DNA of 64,000 nt from CAWBLP01 sp963789495 (GTDB taxonomy: Bacteria; Pseudomonadota; Alphaproteobacteria; Acetobacterales; Acetobacteraceae). This document shows positions 54,376 to 63,530 of the stretch, piece after piece. The DNA is taken from the NCBI GenBank assembly GCA_963789495.1, contig CAWBLP010000022.1, positions 124,001 to 188,000 on the forward strand, given 5' to 3'. A program made the translations under genes and the position numbers. Numbering within the stretch: position 1 is the first letter of the stretch; every line of letters begins with the position of its first letter. The notes under the pieces were generated by a model. It did not search any database and was not told where the DNA came from. It saw nothing but the letters and a program-made list of their open reading frames with translations.

Positions 54376-55137
54376 TCAGATGGCGCCGCCGCTCCAGACC
54401 ACCCGGCCGATCACGGTCAGCCCGTTGGCCGCGTCGGCGGAGACCACGTCCTCCCCATAGGCGGGGTTGTCACTGATCAGCACAACGGTGCCATCGAGTT
54501 TGCGCTGTATCCGCTTCACCAGCCGCTCCCCCCGCACCTCCAACACGAAGATGCCGAAATGGCCGAGGTTGCGTTCGCTGGTGTCCACCAGCAGCAGATC
54601 GCCGTCATCCAGGGTCGGCTGCATGGAATCGCCCACCGCGATCTCCAGCACAAGCTCCCCCGGATCGATGTGGAACGAAGCGCGGATCCAGTCGTGGCGG
54701 AACGCGACATATTCTGCGGTGGTGCGGTCCGGCGGCGCCGGAGTGGCGCTGCCCGCCGCCGCTGCCTCCGGCCGCTTCGGCAACAGCAGGAACTGCTCCA
54801 GCTCGACCGACCGGACCTCCCGCGCTGTGCGGCCGCTACGTTGGCCGGGCGGCGCCGCCGCGAGATCGGGCGGGGTTCCCTCCCCCTTGGCCAGCCAGCC
54901 AACCGGGACTCCCGCCGCGTCAGACAGCGCCACCAGGCGTTCCCGACTGGGCTCCGCCTCCCCCTTCAGCCATTTGCGGAACGCCGATGGCGATACTCCG
55001 ACGGCGCGCGCCAATCGGTCGGCACTCGGCCATTGGCGGAGAATTTTCTGCAGACGTGCAACGAAAGCCGCACGATCAGCACCTTCACCGCCAGTGGCGT
55101 CCGCTCCTTTGCGATCGGTCTCCCGCATACGTGACAT
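54376..55137 (-). CDS. CI/LexA-like repressor with S24 peptidase domain
   Basis: A 253-residue phage-type repressor. The N-terminal helix-turn-helix spans about residues 37-75 (SADRLARAVGVSPSAFRKWL). The C-terminal S24 peptidase domain has nucleophile Ser171 in VGDSMQPTLDDGDLLLVD and general base Lys208 in ERLVKRIQRK. A candidate self-cleavage bond is Ala128-Gly129 in PEAAAAGSA, so SOS-type inactivation is plausible. It is divergent from a Ner-like gene, the arrangement of the early control region of Mu-like phages. No other phage genes are near. Confidence 0.85.
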   Translation of the reverse strand: MSRMRETDRKGADATGGEGADRAAFVARLQKILRQWPSADRLARAVGVSPSAFRKWLKGEAEPSRERLVALSDAAGVPVGWLAKGEGTPPDLAAAPPGQRSGRTAREVRSVELEQFLLLPKRPEAAAAGSATPAPPDRTTAEYVAFRHDWIRASFHIDPGELVLEIAVGDSMQPTLDDGDLLLVDTSERNLGHFGIFVLEVRGERLVKRIQRKLDGTVVLISDNPAYGEDVVSADAANGLTVIGRVVWSGGAI

Positions 55138-55255
55138 TCGTCCTCATTTCACCCAACTTGTCGACACTTTTCAGCCTGGATGACTCCGTTTTTCGGAGGT
55201 TATGGTTTTCCAGAACTGCTAACTGATTCGGGAATGATTCTCTGAGGAGAATTTC
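55138..55255. promoter_or_regulatory. Divergent control region of the CI-like/Ner-like pair
   Basis: A 118-bp AT-richer gap between two divergent DNA-binding protein genes. It holds a short perfect inverted repeat CTCCG-TTTTT-CGGAG at 55184-55198 and GAGGAGA at 55244-55250, the ribosome-binding site of the Ner-like gene. Operators for both proteins are expected here, as in Mu-like phages; this is inference from layout. Confidence 0.5.
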
Positions 55256-55531
55256 TTGCCAGCAATGAACGATCTCGAGAGCAAGCCCCATGAAGGGGCG
55301 CTCGATTGGCATCCTGCCGACGTGCTCGCCGCGTTGAAAAAGCGCGGCAAGACGCTGGCCGGCCTGTCCATCGCCCATGGCTATCATCCGACCGCCGCCG
55401 GCAAGGCCCTGAAGCGGCCCTGGCCCGCGCTCGAGCATATCATCAGCGAGGCGCTCGGCACCACGCCGGCGCTGATCTGGCCAAGCCGCTATGATCGAGA
55501 CGGCCAACCGCGAGCTGCGCGGCAACGCTAG
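55256..55531 (+). CDS. Ner/Nlp-like DNA-binding protein
   Basis: A 91-residue protein with a Ner-type helix-turn-helix: WHPADVLAALKKRGKTLAGL, then YHPTAAGKALKRPWPALEHI and ALGTTPALIWPSRYD. Mu Ner represses the phage early promoters, and bacterial Nlp/SfsB are relatives. The TTG at 55256 is favoured because GAGGAG ends six bases before it; the ATG at 55265 is an alternative. Paired head-to-head with the CI-like gene. A short tail (RAARQR) follows the domain. Confidence 0.82.
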   Translation: MPAMNDLESKPHEGALDWHPADVLAALKKRGKTLAGLSIAHGYHPTAAGKALKRPWPALEHIISEALGTTPALIWPSRYDRDGQPRAARQR

Positions 55532-55766
55532 CCTCCCCGGCACCGAGACGGGTTTGGCCTCGGTCGGCGGCGGTCCCTGCGCTGACTGCTGCCTCATCCG
55601 GTCCTCCTTGCCCACCCCGGCTGCGAGCGGCTGTGTGTCAGCGCTGAACCCAGGCAGACGGCTTCAGGTTGCAGGAAAAAACGCGGCCGGTGCTTGACGT
55701 CACCGGCCGGCCGGCCACGATACCCCGGACGGGTCATCAACAACCCGGAGCAAAGGGGGAACGACA

Positions 55767-56678
55767 ATGGCAGACGTGCGGATCATGGCGACCGGCCTGG
55801 GATTTCCCGAAGGACCGGTGGCAATGCCGGATGGCTCGGTCATCCTGACCGAAATCCGCAGCCGCCGGATTTCCCGCGTCGCGCCGGATGGCGCGGTCAC
55901 GCTGTTCTCCGACACCGGCGGTGGGCCGAACGGATTGGCCATGGGGCCGAACGGCGTGCTGTTCGGCTGCAACAATGGCGGCAGCAAATATCTACCGACC
56001 ACGTCGATGGGCCACGCGCCGCTGGACGGCTACGTCGGCGGCTGGATCGAATGGATCGACATGGCCAACGGCACCCCCCACAAGATGTACACCGAAGTCG
56101 ACGGGCACCGGTTCTCCGCGCCCAACGACCTGGTATTCGATGAGCATGGCGGGTTCTGGTTCACCGACCTGGGCAAGCGCTACCCGCGGCATCGCGACCA
56201 TGGCGGATTGTACTACGCCCTGCCGGACGGATCGAAAGTGGTGACGGCGGCCTACCCGATCCTGAGCCCCAATGGCTGCGGCCTGTCGCCGGACGGCAAG
56301 ACCGTCTACGTGGCGGATACCGAAGGTGCGCGTCTCTGGGCGTTCGATATCGAGGCGCCGGGCGTCGTGAAGAAGCATCACGGCCACGCCGCGCACGGCG
56401 GACGACTGGTCGCCGGCCTGCCCGGTTTCGCGCGGTTCGACAGCCTGGCCGTCACCGCCAGCGGTCGGATCTGCGTCGCGACACTCGGCACCGGTCATAT
56501 CACGGTGATCGCGCCCACGGGAGAGATCGTCGAGCAGGTGAAGATGCCGGATGTTTACCCGACCAATATCTGCTTTGGCGGCCCGGATCTGCGCACCGCC
56601 TACATCACCCTGTCCGACAGCGGCCGGTTGGGCGCGATGCAATGGCCGGAGCCGGGTCTGAAGCTGCACTTCTCCTGA
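55767..56678 (+). CDS. SMP-30/gluconolactonase-family protein
   Basis: A 303-residue six-bladed beta-propeller lactonase-type enzyme. Metal-ligand positions fit the family: Glu15 in GLGFPEGPVAMPDG, Asn in RFSAPNDLVFDEHGGFWFTD and Asp in ARFDSLAVTASG. LSPNGCGLSPDGKTVYVADT is the typical blade. The ATG at 55767 follows AGGGGGAACG. It probably hydrolyses a sugar lactone; no neighbouring sugar-acid genes define which. Confidence 0.9.
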   Translation: MADVRIMATGLGFPEGPVAMPDGSVILTEIRSRRISRVAPDGAVTLFSDTGGGPNGLAMGPNGVLFGCNNGGSKYLPTTSMGHAPLDGYVGGWIEWIDMANGTPHKMYTEVDGHRFSAPNDLVFDEHGGFWFTDLGKRYPRHRDHGGLYYALPDGSKVVTAAYPILSPNGCGLSPDGKTVYVADTEGARLWAFDIEAPGVVKKHHGHAAHGGRLVAGLPGFARFDSLAVTASGRICVATLGTGHITVIAPTGEIVEQVKMPDVYPTNICFGGPDLRTAYITLSDSGRLGAMQWPEPGLKLHFS

Positions 56679-56807
56679 ACCAGCCGAACGCCCATTTGCT
56701 GAAAGACGAGGGACCGCCCCCGATCATGCCTTCGTTACGGAACCTGGGCTCCGCCCAGCCGTTCCACCCCGCCTTCCCCACTGGGGCTTCAGCAGGAGAA
56801 AACCGCG

Positions 56808-57038
56808 ATGAGCGACCGATTCGAAGGAACCGCCCGTGAAATGGGCGGCCGCGTGCAGGAAACGATTGGTGACGCGATCGGCGATACCAAAACCCAGGCG
56901 GACGGGCTGTACAACCAGGCCGCCGGCCAGGCACAACAAGCCGTCGGGCAGATGAGCGACGTCATTCGCGCCCAGCCGATGATGGCGGCCGTGGTCGCGC
57001 TGGGGATCGGCTATATTATCGGTCGGTTAACCGCCTGA
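56808..57038 (+). CDS. CsbD-like/DUF883-like small membrane protein
   Basis: A 76-residue protein. The first part, FEGTAREMGGRVQETIGDAI and onward, resembles the CsbD stress-protein repeat; a hydrophobic C-terminus (MMAAVVALGIGYIIGRLTA) anchors it in the membrane, as in the DUF883/ElaB group. Often induced by general stress, but no regulatory site is seen here. An AGGAG site precedes the ATG. It is followed by a strong hairpin terminator. Confidence 0.8.
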   Translation: MSDRFEGTAREMGGRVQETIGDAIGDTKTQADGLYNQAAGQAQQAVGQMSDVIRAQPMMAAVVALGIGYIIGRLTA

Positions 57039-57060
57039 CCGCCACAAACCTCTGACCTTG

Positions 57061-57108
57061 ACACAGGGAAGCGGCCGGCCGGCTTGTCTGGCCGGCCGTT
57101 GTCCTGTG
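57061..57108 (+). terminator. Large nested hairpin after the CsbD-like gene
   Basis: CGGCCGGCC at 57072-57080 pairs with GGCCGGCCG at 57090-57098, enclosed by an outer ACACAGG/CCTGTGT pairing. The combined stem is long and GC-rich, about 25 bp after the stop codon, with a T-rich stretch a little further on. Confidence 0.75.
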
Positions 57109-57176
57109 TGTCTTTCGGTGCGTCACGGTCACCATTCGGGCGAGCGCCTGCTCAGCCATGACGGGAGTTTTCTCTA

Positions 57177-59423
57177 ATGCCGCCTGCGATTCTGAAATCC
57201 CGCCTGAGCGAAGGCTCCCCCAATCCGCGCGGCGCCACCTGGGATGGGCTGGGCGTCAACTTTTCCCTGTTCTCCGCCAATGCCACCAAGGTTGAACTGT
57301 GCCTGTTCGACGATACCGGTGAGACCGAGCTGGAACGCATCGAGCTGCCGGAATACACCAACGAAATCTGGCACGGCTATCTGCCGGAAGCCCGCCCCGG
57401 CACGATATACGGCTACCGCGTGCATGGCCCGTATGAGCCGGACAACGGCCACCGCTTCAACCCGAACAAGCTGGTGCTGGACCCCTATGCCAAGGCGCAT
57501 GTCGGCCAGCTGCGGTGGGACCCCGCCTGCTTCGGCTACACCATCGGTGCCGATGGCGATGACCTGACCTTCGACGAGCGCGACAGCGCGCCGTTTGTAC
57601 CGAAATGCCGGGTGATCGACCCGGCCTTCACCTGGGGTCGCGAACGCTCGCCACAGGTGCCATGGGATCGCACCATCCTGTACGAGCTGCATGTGCGCGG
57701 CTACACCAAGCTGAATGCCTCGGTGCCGGAGACGCTGCGCGGCACCTTCGCCGGGCTCGGCCGCAAGGAGGTGGTGGACTACATCTCCTCGCTCGGTGTC
57801 ACCTCGGTCGAACTGCTGCCGGTGCACGCCTTCGTCAACGACAGCCAGCTGCTGGACAAGAGGCTAACCAATTACTGGGGCTACAACAGCATCAGCTTCT
57901 TCGCACCCGATCCGCGCTATTCGTCGATCCCCGCCTTCGTGTTCTCCGAATTCAAGGAGATGGTCGCCCGCCTGCACGATGCCGGCATCGAGGTGATCCT
58001 GGACGTGGTGTACAACCACACCGCGGAAGGCAACGAGCGCGGGCCCACCCTGTGCTTCAAGGGCATCGACAACGCGTCCTACTACCGGCTGCTGCCCGAC
58101 CAGCCGCGCTACTACATCAATGATACCGGCACCGGAAACACGCTCAACATGAGCCATCCGCGCGTGTTGCAGATGGTGACGGACTCGCTGCGCTACTGGG
58201 TCACCGAGATGCACGTGGATGGATTCCGCTTCGATCTGGGCACCATCCTGGCCCGCGAGCATTACGGCTTCGACGAGGGCCATGGCTTCCTGGATTCCTG
58301 CCTGCAGGACCCGGTGCTGTCGCAGGTGAAGCTGATTGCGGAGCCGTGGGACATCGGACCCGGCGGATACCAGGTCGGCGGGTTTCCTCCAGGCTGGGCG
58401 GAATGGAACGACAAGTTCCGCGACACCGTGCGCAGCTTCTGGAAAGGCGACGAGGGCAAGCTGGCCGAGATGGCAACCCGCATGGCTGCCTCCGCCGACT
58501 GCTTCAACAAGCGCGGCCGCAAGCCCTGGGCCAGCGTCAACTTCGTCACCGCGCATGATGGTTTCACACTGAACGACCTCGTCTCCTACAACGAGAAGCA
58601 CAACGAGGCGAACGGCGAAGACAATCGCGACGGCCATTCCGACAACATCTCCTGGAACCACGGTGTCGAAGGACCGACCGACGACCCCGAGATCATCGCG
58701 CTGCGCGACCGGCAGAAGCGCAACATGCTGGCGACGCTGCTGCTGGCGCAGGGCACGCCGATGCTGCTGGCGGGCGATGAGTTCGGCCGCTCCCAGGGCG
58801 GCAACAACAACGCCTATTGCCAGGACAACGAGATCAGCTGGGTGGACTGGGCGATCGGCGAGACCGGCACGGAACTGGCCGAGTTCGTTCGTCGGCTGAT
58901 CGCGTTGCGCAAATCATTCCCGATCCTGCGCCGGTCTCGCTTCATCACCGGCGAATACAATGCTGATCTCGACGTGAAGGATGTCAGTTGGCTGACCCCG
59001 GCCGCGACCGACATCGAGGAGTGGGACAATTCCAATGCGCGCTGTTTCGGCATGCTGATCGATGGCCGCGCGCAGGCGAGCGGCATCAAGCGCCCGGCGA
59101 TGGATGTCACCGGGCTGCTGATCCTGAACGCCTATCATGACGTGGTGAGTTTCAAGTTGCCCGAGGTGATGGGCGGCACGACCTGGCGATGCCTGCTGGA
59201 CACCAACGTCCCGGAACATGACGGTGGCGAGACATTCCAGTCAGGCGAATCGTATGAGGTGACTGGCCGCTCGGTGCTGTTCTTCGCGTTGCAGCCCGAC
59301 AGCAAACGCTCCATCGCGTTGCGCCGCGCGCGTGAGGCGTTTCGTCACATGGCGGAACAGCCGATCCCCGTCGGCGCCCCCGAGCTGCCACCGGATGTCG
59401 GGGAGGAAGCCGCGGAAATTTAG
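57177..59423 (+). CDS. glgX: Glycogen debranching enzyme GlgX
   Basis: A 748-residue GH13 isoamylase-type enzyme that removes alpha-1,6 branches during glycogen breakdown. An N-terminal CBM48 region (GATWDGLGVNFSLFSANATK) precedes the catalytic barrel, with VILDVVYNHTAEG, the nucleophile region in DGFRFDLGTIL, acid/base in LIAEPWDIGPGGYQ and FVTAHDGFTLNDLVSY. Together with glgA this gives partial glycogen metabolism on the same strand. The ATG at 57177 gives MPPAILKSRLSEGSPNPRGA. A 17-bp tandem array begins 17 bases after its stop. Confidence 0.95.
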   Translation: MPPAILKSRLSEGSPNPRGATWDGLGVNFSLFSANATKVELCLFDDTGETELERIELPEYTNEIWHGYLPEARPGTIYGYRVHGPYEPDNGHRFNPNKLVLDPYAKAHVGQLRWDPACFGYTIGADGDDLTFDERDSAPFVPKCRVIDPAFTWGRERSPQVPWDRTILYELHVRGYTKLNASVPETLRGTFAGLGRKEVVDYISSLGVTSVELLPVHAFVNDSQLLDKRLTNYWGYNSISFFAPDPRYSSIPAFVFSEFKEMVARLHDAGIEVILDVVYNHTAEGNERGPTLCFKGIDNASYYRLLPDQPRYYINDTGTGNTLNMSHPRVLQMVTDSLRYWVTEMHVDGFRFDLGTILAREHYGFDEGHGFLDSCLQDPVLSQVKLIAEPWDIGPGGYQVGGFPPGWAEWNDKFRDTVRSFWKGDEGKLAEMATRMAASADCFNKRGRKPWASVNFVTAHDGFTLNDLVSYNEKHNEANGEDNRDGHSDNISWNHGVEGPTDDPEIIALRDRQKRNMLATLLLAQGTPMLLAGDEFGRSQGGNNNAYCQDNEISWVDWAIGETGTELAEFVRRLIALRKSFPILRRSRFITGEYNADLDVKDVSWLTPAATDIEEWDNSNARCFGMLIDGRAQASGIKRPAMDVTGLLILNAYHDVVSFKLPEVMGGTTWRCLLDTNVPEHDGGETFQSGESYEVTGRSVLFFALQPDSKRSIALRRAREAFRHMAEQPIPVGAPELPPDVGEEAAEI

Positions 59424-59440
59424 TGCGTCGGTCGACACAT

Positions 59441-59526
59441 CGTCGTGTCTGGTACCCCGTCGTGCCGAACACTTCGTCGTGCCGAACACTTCGTCGTGCC
59501 GAACACCTTGTGGGTGCCGGACATCT
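59441..59526. repeat. Five 17-bp tandem repeats after glgX
   Basis: Units CGTCGTGTCTGGTACCC, CGTCGTGCCGAACACTT (twice), CGTCGTGCCGAACACCT and a diverged TGTGGGTGCCGGACATCT. The core GCCGAACA is shared with the 16-bp array after cheZ. It starts 17 bases after the glgX stop. Confidence 0.85.
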
Positions 59527-59657
59527 TGTCGAGTAGGCGAAGGCCCGGCATCCAGGACTTTGCTGCACACCGCGGCGAAGTCGCGGATGGCCGGCCTTCA
59601 CCGATCATGGCCCGGCGGAACGGCTGATCCTCGCTTCGGTCTTGCCCGCGATCGGCC

Positions 59658-59999
59658 TCACCGCATCGGCGCAACATCGTACAGCATATCCACCACGCAC
59701 AGTTTCATGTCCGAGCGGCTACGCGCAAACACATAGGCGCGCGGCAATTCCAGATGCTGCAGCCCCATCGATTTGCAGCGCACGCCGGTGTGGTCGGTAA
59801 ACACCAAATTCCGCCCGGGCATGCAGCCCTCGAAGCCGTTATGCTGCTTGTCCTGATCGATATAGCCCTGGATCGTCGGGCCCGCGACCACCTGGTAGCC
59901 GATCAGCTCGGACAGGTCGCAGCCAGCCGCCCAGACGGGCGTAGGGTTGGCAGGCAGGAGCGACAGCGCGAGGAAGACGCCGACTCGCTTCCTCCGCAT
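59658..59999 (-). CDS. Small exported protein of unknown function
   Basis: A protein of about 113 residues starting MRRKRVGVFLALSLLPANPT with a signal peptide ending near PVWAA. The mature part reads CDLSELIGYQVVAGPTIQGY, contains three more cysteines (FEGCMPG, VRCKSM, LCVVDM), and ends DMLYDVAPMR. An upstream start at 60044 would add 15 residues before the signal peptide and is less likely. No family recognised. It converges with glgX. Confidence 0.65.
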   Translation of the reverse strand: MRRKRVGVFLALSLLPANPTPVWAAGCDLSELIGYQVVAGPTIQGYIDQDKQHNGFEGCMPGRNLVFTDHTGVRCKSMGLQHLELPRAYVFARSRSDMKLCVVDMLYDVAPMR

Positions 60000-60259
60000 C
60001 CGGCAGGACGACGCAGGTCTCATCGCGATCCTCGCAGACAACATTCAGCCGAGACCGCCGCGAGACGGTTGTTCGGAATTTCGCACATCGATCCCGGCCT
60101 GGCGACGCCTTCCGGCAGGTACCGCGCTTGGCTGCGCCGCGCGGTATGGCCGAGCACAGACCGGCACCTGCCTCGGCACCGTACAACGACCCCAACCGGC
60201 GATTGACAGGCCTCCGTGCAGCGTCGGTAATCGCGCCTCGAACGTCCAGAGGCGCCCGC

Positions 60260-61444
60260 ATGAATGTCGTCAGCAGGCTGGCCGCAGCCGCCCCCGATCC
60301 GGTCGCGCGTGCGCGCGCGCTTGGCCCCGCCATCGCGGCGGCGGCCGATGAGATCGAACGCACGCAACGGATTCCCGAACCGCTGCTCTCGCAGATCCAC
60401 GAGGCGCGCCTGGCGCGCATGTTCCTGCCACGCTCGGTGGATGGCGACCAGGTGGAGCCGTGGGTCTATCTCCGCACCATCGAGGAACTCAGCCGTCACG
60501 ACGGCTCGGTTGGCTGGAATCTGTTCGTCGCCAACAGCGCCGCACTGATTGCGCCGTTCCTGCAGCCGGAGACGCTGCAGGAGATCTATGCCGATCCGCG
60601 CGCCGTGGTGGCCTGGGGACCGCCGAATGCCAGCAAGGCGCACGCGGTGCCCGGCGGCTATCGGGTCAGCGGCGAATGGCATTTTGCCAGCGGCTGCCGC
60701 CAGGCGACCTGGATGGGCGCGCACTGCCAGGTGGTCGAACCCGACGGGTCGTTGCGACGCAATGCCGCCGGCCGGCCGATCATCCGCACGCTGCTGTTTC
60801 CCGAGTCCACCACCAAGCATATCGAGGACTGGAACGTCATCGGCATGCGCGGCACCGCGTCGGAAGGCTACACGCTGACCGACCTGTTCGTTCCGGAAGC
60901 GTTCAGCAGCACGCGGGAGGAACCGGCGTCACGCCGCGAGCCGGGCAAGCTCTACGCCTTCACCATGCAGGGCCTGTACGCGGTCGGTGTGGTCGGCGTC
61001 GCGTTCGGTATCGCGCGGGCGATGCTGGATGCGTTCATCGACCTCACGACGCGCAAGGTGCCACGCGGCCAGGGGCGCATGGCGGACAGCCCGACGGTAC
61101 AGGCCAATGTCGCGCGCACCGAGGCCAACCTGGCGGCCGCCCGCGCCTGGCTGGTGGAGACGCTGAAGGATATCTGGGACCAGGCCGATGACGGGCTCGG
61201 GGTGATCGACATTCCGCAGCGCGCGCGTGTCCGGCTGGCTTGCGCGCACGCCATTCAGGCAGCAATTGCCGCCGCCGACTATGTCTACAAGACGGCCGGC
61301 GTGGACGCGATCTTCCTGGGCACCGTGTTCGAGCGCCGGTTCCGCGACATGCACACACTGTCGCAGCAGATCCAGTCACGCGAGTCCCATTTCGAAGCGG
61401 TCGGCGCGATCCTGCTGGGAAACACGCCCGAGGTGTTCTACTGA
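60260..61444 (+). CDS. Acyl-CoA dehydrogenase-fold flavin monooxygenase-like protein
   Basis: A 394-residue protein of the acyl-CoA dehydrogenase fold, subgroup of flavin-dependent monooxygenases such as HsaA and pigment-production hydroxylases. Seen are HDGSVGWNLFVANSA, YRVSGEWHFASGCRQATWMG, NVIGMRGTASEGYTLTDLFV and the C-terminal FERRFRDMHTLSQQIQSRES. The start ATG at 60260 begins MNVVSRLAAAAPDPVARAR. The substrate is unknown and no flavin reductase is next to it. It converges with the TRAP transporter genes. Confidence 0.85.
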   Translation: MNVVSRLAAAAPDPVARARALGPAIAAAADEIERTQRIPEPLLSQIHEARLARMFLPRSVDGDQVEPWVYLRTIEELSRHDGSVGWNLFVANSAALIAPFLQPETLQEIYADPRAVVAWGPPNASKAHAVPGGYRVSGEWHFASGCRQATWMGAHCQVVEPDGSLRRNAAGRPIIRTLLFPESTTKHIEDWNVIGMRGTASEGYTLTDLFVPEAFSSTREEPASRREPGKLYAFTMQGLYAVGVVGVAFGIARAMLDAFIDLTTRKVPRGQGRMADSPTVQANVARTEANLAAARAWLVETLKDIWDQADDGLGVIDIPQRARVRLACAHAIQAAIAAADYVYKTAGVDAIFLGTVFERRFRDMHTLSQQIQSRESHFEAVGAILLGNTPEVFY

Positions 61445-61560
61445 CGCGCTGAGCGCCGCTGGACGAATCCGCGGCGGTGACCGAGCGGGCGGCAGCATTT
61501 GCACACTGGGCCGGCTCTGCCAGCGGCGCCGGCACCCGCGCCGCCATCCGGACCGCGCCG

Positions 61561-62880
61561 TCAGAACATCGGCCGGACCAGCGCCAGGCTGAGCAGCGGC
61601 ACGTAGGTGATCACCATCAACACGAACACCACCACCAGAATCCAGGGCAGCGTCGCCTTGGTCACCTCATACAACGTCATGCGGGAGATCGCGCTGGCGA
61701 CGAACAGGTTGACGCCGACCGGCGGGGTGATGGTTCCAAGCTCCAGATTGACCGTGACGATGATGCCCAGATGGATCGGGTCGATGCCGATTGCCATGGC
61801 AGCGGGAAACAGCACCGGGACGAAGATCATGATGATCGGGATGCCGTCCATGAACTGTCCGGCGATCGCCAGAACGATGTTCACCATCAGCAGGAACACC
61901 GGCGCCGAGATGTTCTGGTCGGCGATCCATTCCGCCACCATGGTGGGAATCTGCTGGTCGGTCAGCAGGAAGCCGAACAAGATGGCGTTGGTGACGATGA
62001 ACAGCAGCATCGCCGAGACCAGCAGCGATTCGCGCGTCACCGTGATCAGGTCGCGCCACGACAATTCGCGGTAGACCCATTTCGCGACGAAGAAGGTGTA
62101 GAATACCGCGGCCACCGCGGCTTCGGTGGGCGTGAACAGCGCCTGGCCCTCGATCGCGATCGGACCGATGTTGATATCGGGATAGCCGTAGATGCCGCCA
62201 ATCACCAGCACCGGCAGCAGCAGGCTCCACCCGGCGCGCCGGCAGGCCTGCCAGCGCCCGTACCAGGTGATCCGTTCCAGCCGTTCCAGCCCGCGCCAGC
62301 GCGACACGACATAGGCGACCAGCACCAGCATGCTGCCGAAGAACACGCCGGGAAGAATGCCGGCGACGAACAGCTTGCCCACCGATGTTTCGGTGATCAG
62401 CGCGTAGATCAGCAGTGGAATGCTGGGCGGGATCAGGATGCCCAGGCTGCCGGCGGTGGCCACGGTGCCAACCGCGATTTCCTTCGGATATTTCGCCCGC
62501 ATCATGGCCGGCATCATGATGGAGCCGACCGCGGCCACGGTGGCGGCACTGCTGCCGGAGGCCGCGGCAAAGAACATGCAGGACAGCACCGTGGTCAGTG
62601 CCAGGCCACCGCGCACATGGCCGACCAGGCTCTGGGCCAGATCGGTCAGGCGTCGTGCGACACCGCCGACCTGCGCCAACTGGCCGGCGAAGATGAAGAA
62701 CGGCGCTGCCATCAGCGGAAACGCGTCGAGGTTGTGGTACAGCCGCTGCCCGACGATCGCCATCGGCATGTCGGTGAACAGCATGAATGTCGCGATGGTG
62801 GACAGGCCTAGCGAGACCGCGACCGGCACGCCAATGATCAGCAGGCCGAACAACGCGCACAGCAGGAAGACCAGTGTCAT
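61561..62880 (-). CDS. dctM: TRAP transporter large permease DctM
   Basis: A 439-residue membrane protein with about 12 segments, the ion-coupled channel of a tripartite ATP-independent importer. It has the DctM pattern LFGLLIIGVPVAVSLGLSTI, PLMAAPFFIFAGQLAQVGGV, AASGSSAATVAAVGSIMMPA and HLGIIVTVNLELGTITPPVG. DctQ lies upstream (83-bp gap) and dctP before that. Substrate probably a C4-dicarboxylate or other organic acid; not resolvable here. Confidence 0.95.
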   Translation of the reverse strand: MTLVFLLCALFGLLIIGVPVAVSLGLSTIATFMLFTDMPMAIVGQRLYHNLDAFPLMAAPFFIFAGQLAQVGGVARRLTDLAQSLVGHVRGGLALTTVLSCMFFAAASGSSAATVAAVGSIMMPAMMRAKYPKEIAVGTVATAGSLGILIPPSIPLLIYALITETSVGKLFVAGILPGVFFGSMLVLVAYVVSRWRGLERLERITWYGRWQACRRAGWSLLLPVLVIGGIYGYPDINIGPIAIEGQALFTPTEAAVAAVFYTFFVAKWVYRELSWRDLITVTRESLLVSAMLLFIVTNAILFGFLLTDQQIPTMVAEWIADQNISAPVFLLMVNIVLAIAGQFMDGIPIIMIFVPVLFPAAMAIGIDPIHLGIIVTVNLELGTITPPVGVNLFVASAISRMTLYEVTKATLPWILVVVFVLMVITYVPLLSLALVRPMF

Positions 62881-62963
62881 GGCATCGCACCCGGACGCCG
62901 CTCGCTTGGGATCATCGTCATGGCTCCGCCCCGTGGCGTTCTTGCCCAGGCGTTCACTGGGAT

Positions 62964-63530
62964 TTACAGATGGCGCGCGACCTGGCGCGTGCGTGCACGC
63001 AGATCGACGGCGGCGCGGAAGACGGTTGCGGTCAGGCCGAGCGGAAAGCCGGAGACCAGCAGCCAGCCTGGCATTTCGGTGGAGGGGTCGAATTCGTTGC
63101 TGTGCCAGACGAACAACAGGAACTTCCAGCTCAGCACGGTGATCACGGCGACATAGACCAGCACCAGGGACGCGGCGAGCGTCTCCAGCAGCGCGCCGGG
63201 GAGTGGTGCGATCGAGGTCGCAAGCAAATCCATCCGCACATGGCGTCGTCTTGCGGTCACGCCGCTGGCGCCGAAATACACCGACCAGATCATCAAGACG
63301 ACGATCGTCTCCTGCGACCAGGCGATGCCGATATCGAAGGCCTCACGCAGCAGAATCTGCATGCCGGCGAGTATGGTCGCCGAACCGAACAGCGCGACGG
63401 CAATCCACTCCTCCGGGAGCAGGGTGTTGCCGCGGGCCGGCAGGTCCGGGTCATCCTCGGACAGGATCACGGTGGTGACTTCCTTCCGTGCAGCCCCGGC
63501 GCCGCGCAGGGACGCCGGGGACGGTCGCAT
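62964..63530 (-). CDS. dctQ: TRAP transporter small permease DctQ
   Basis: A 188-residue protein with four membrane segments (EEWIAVALFGSATILAGMQI, ETIVVLMIWSVYFGASGVTA, LETLAASLVLVYVAVITVLS). The block ARRRHVRMDLLATS is typical of DctQ. The start at 63530 abuts the stop of dctP directly (TGA then ATG), indicating translational coupling. Confidence 0.92.
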   Translation of the reverse strand: MRPSPASLRGAGAARKEVTTVILSEDDPDLPARGNTLLPEEWIAVALFGSATILAGMQILLREAFDIGIAWSQETIVVLMIWSVYFGASGVTARRRHVRMDLLATSIAPLPGALLETLAASLVLVYVAVITVLSWKFLLFVWHSNEFDPSTEMPGWLLVSGFPLGLTATVFRAAVDLRARTRQVARHL

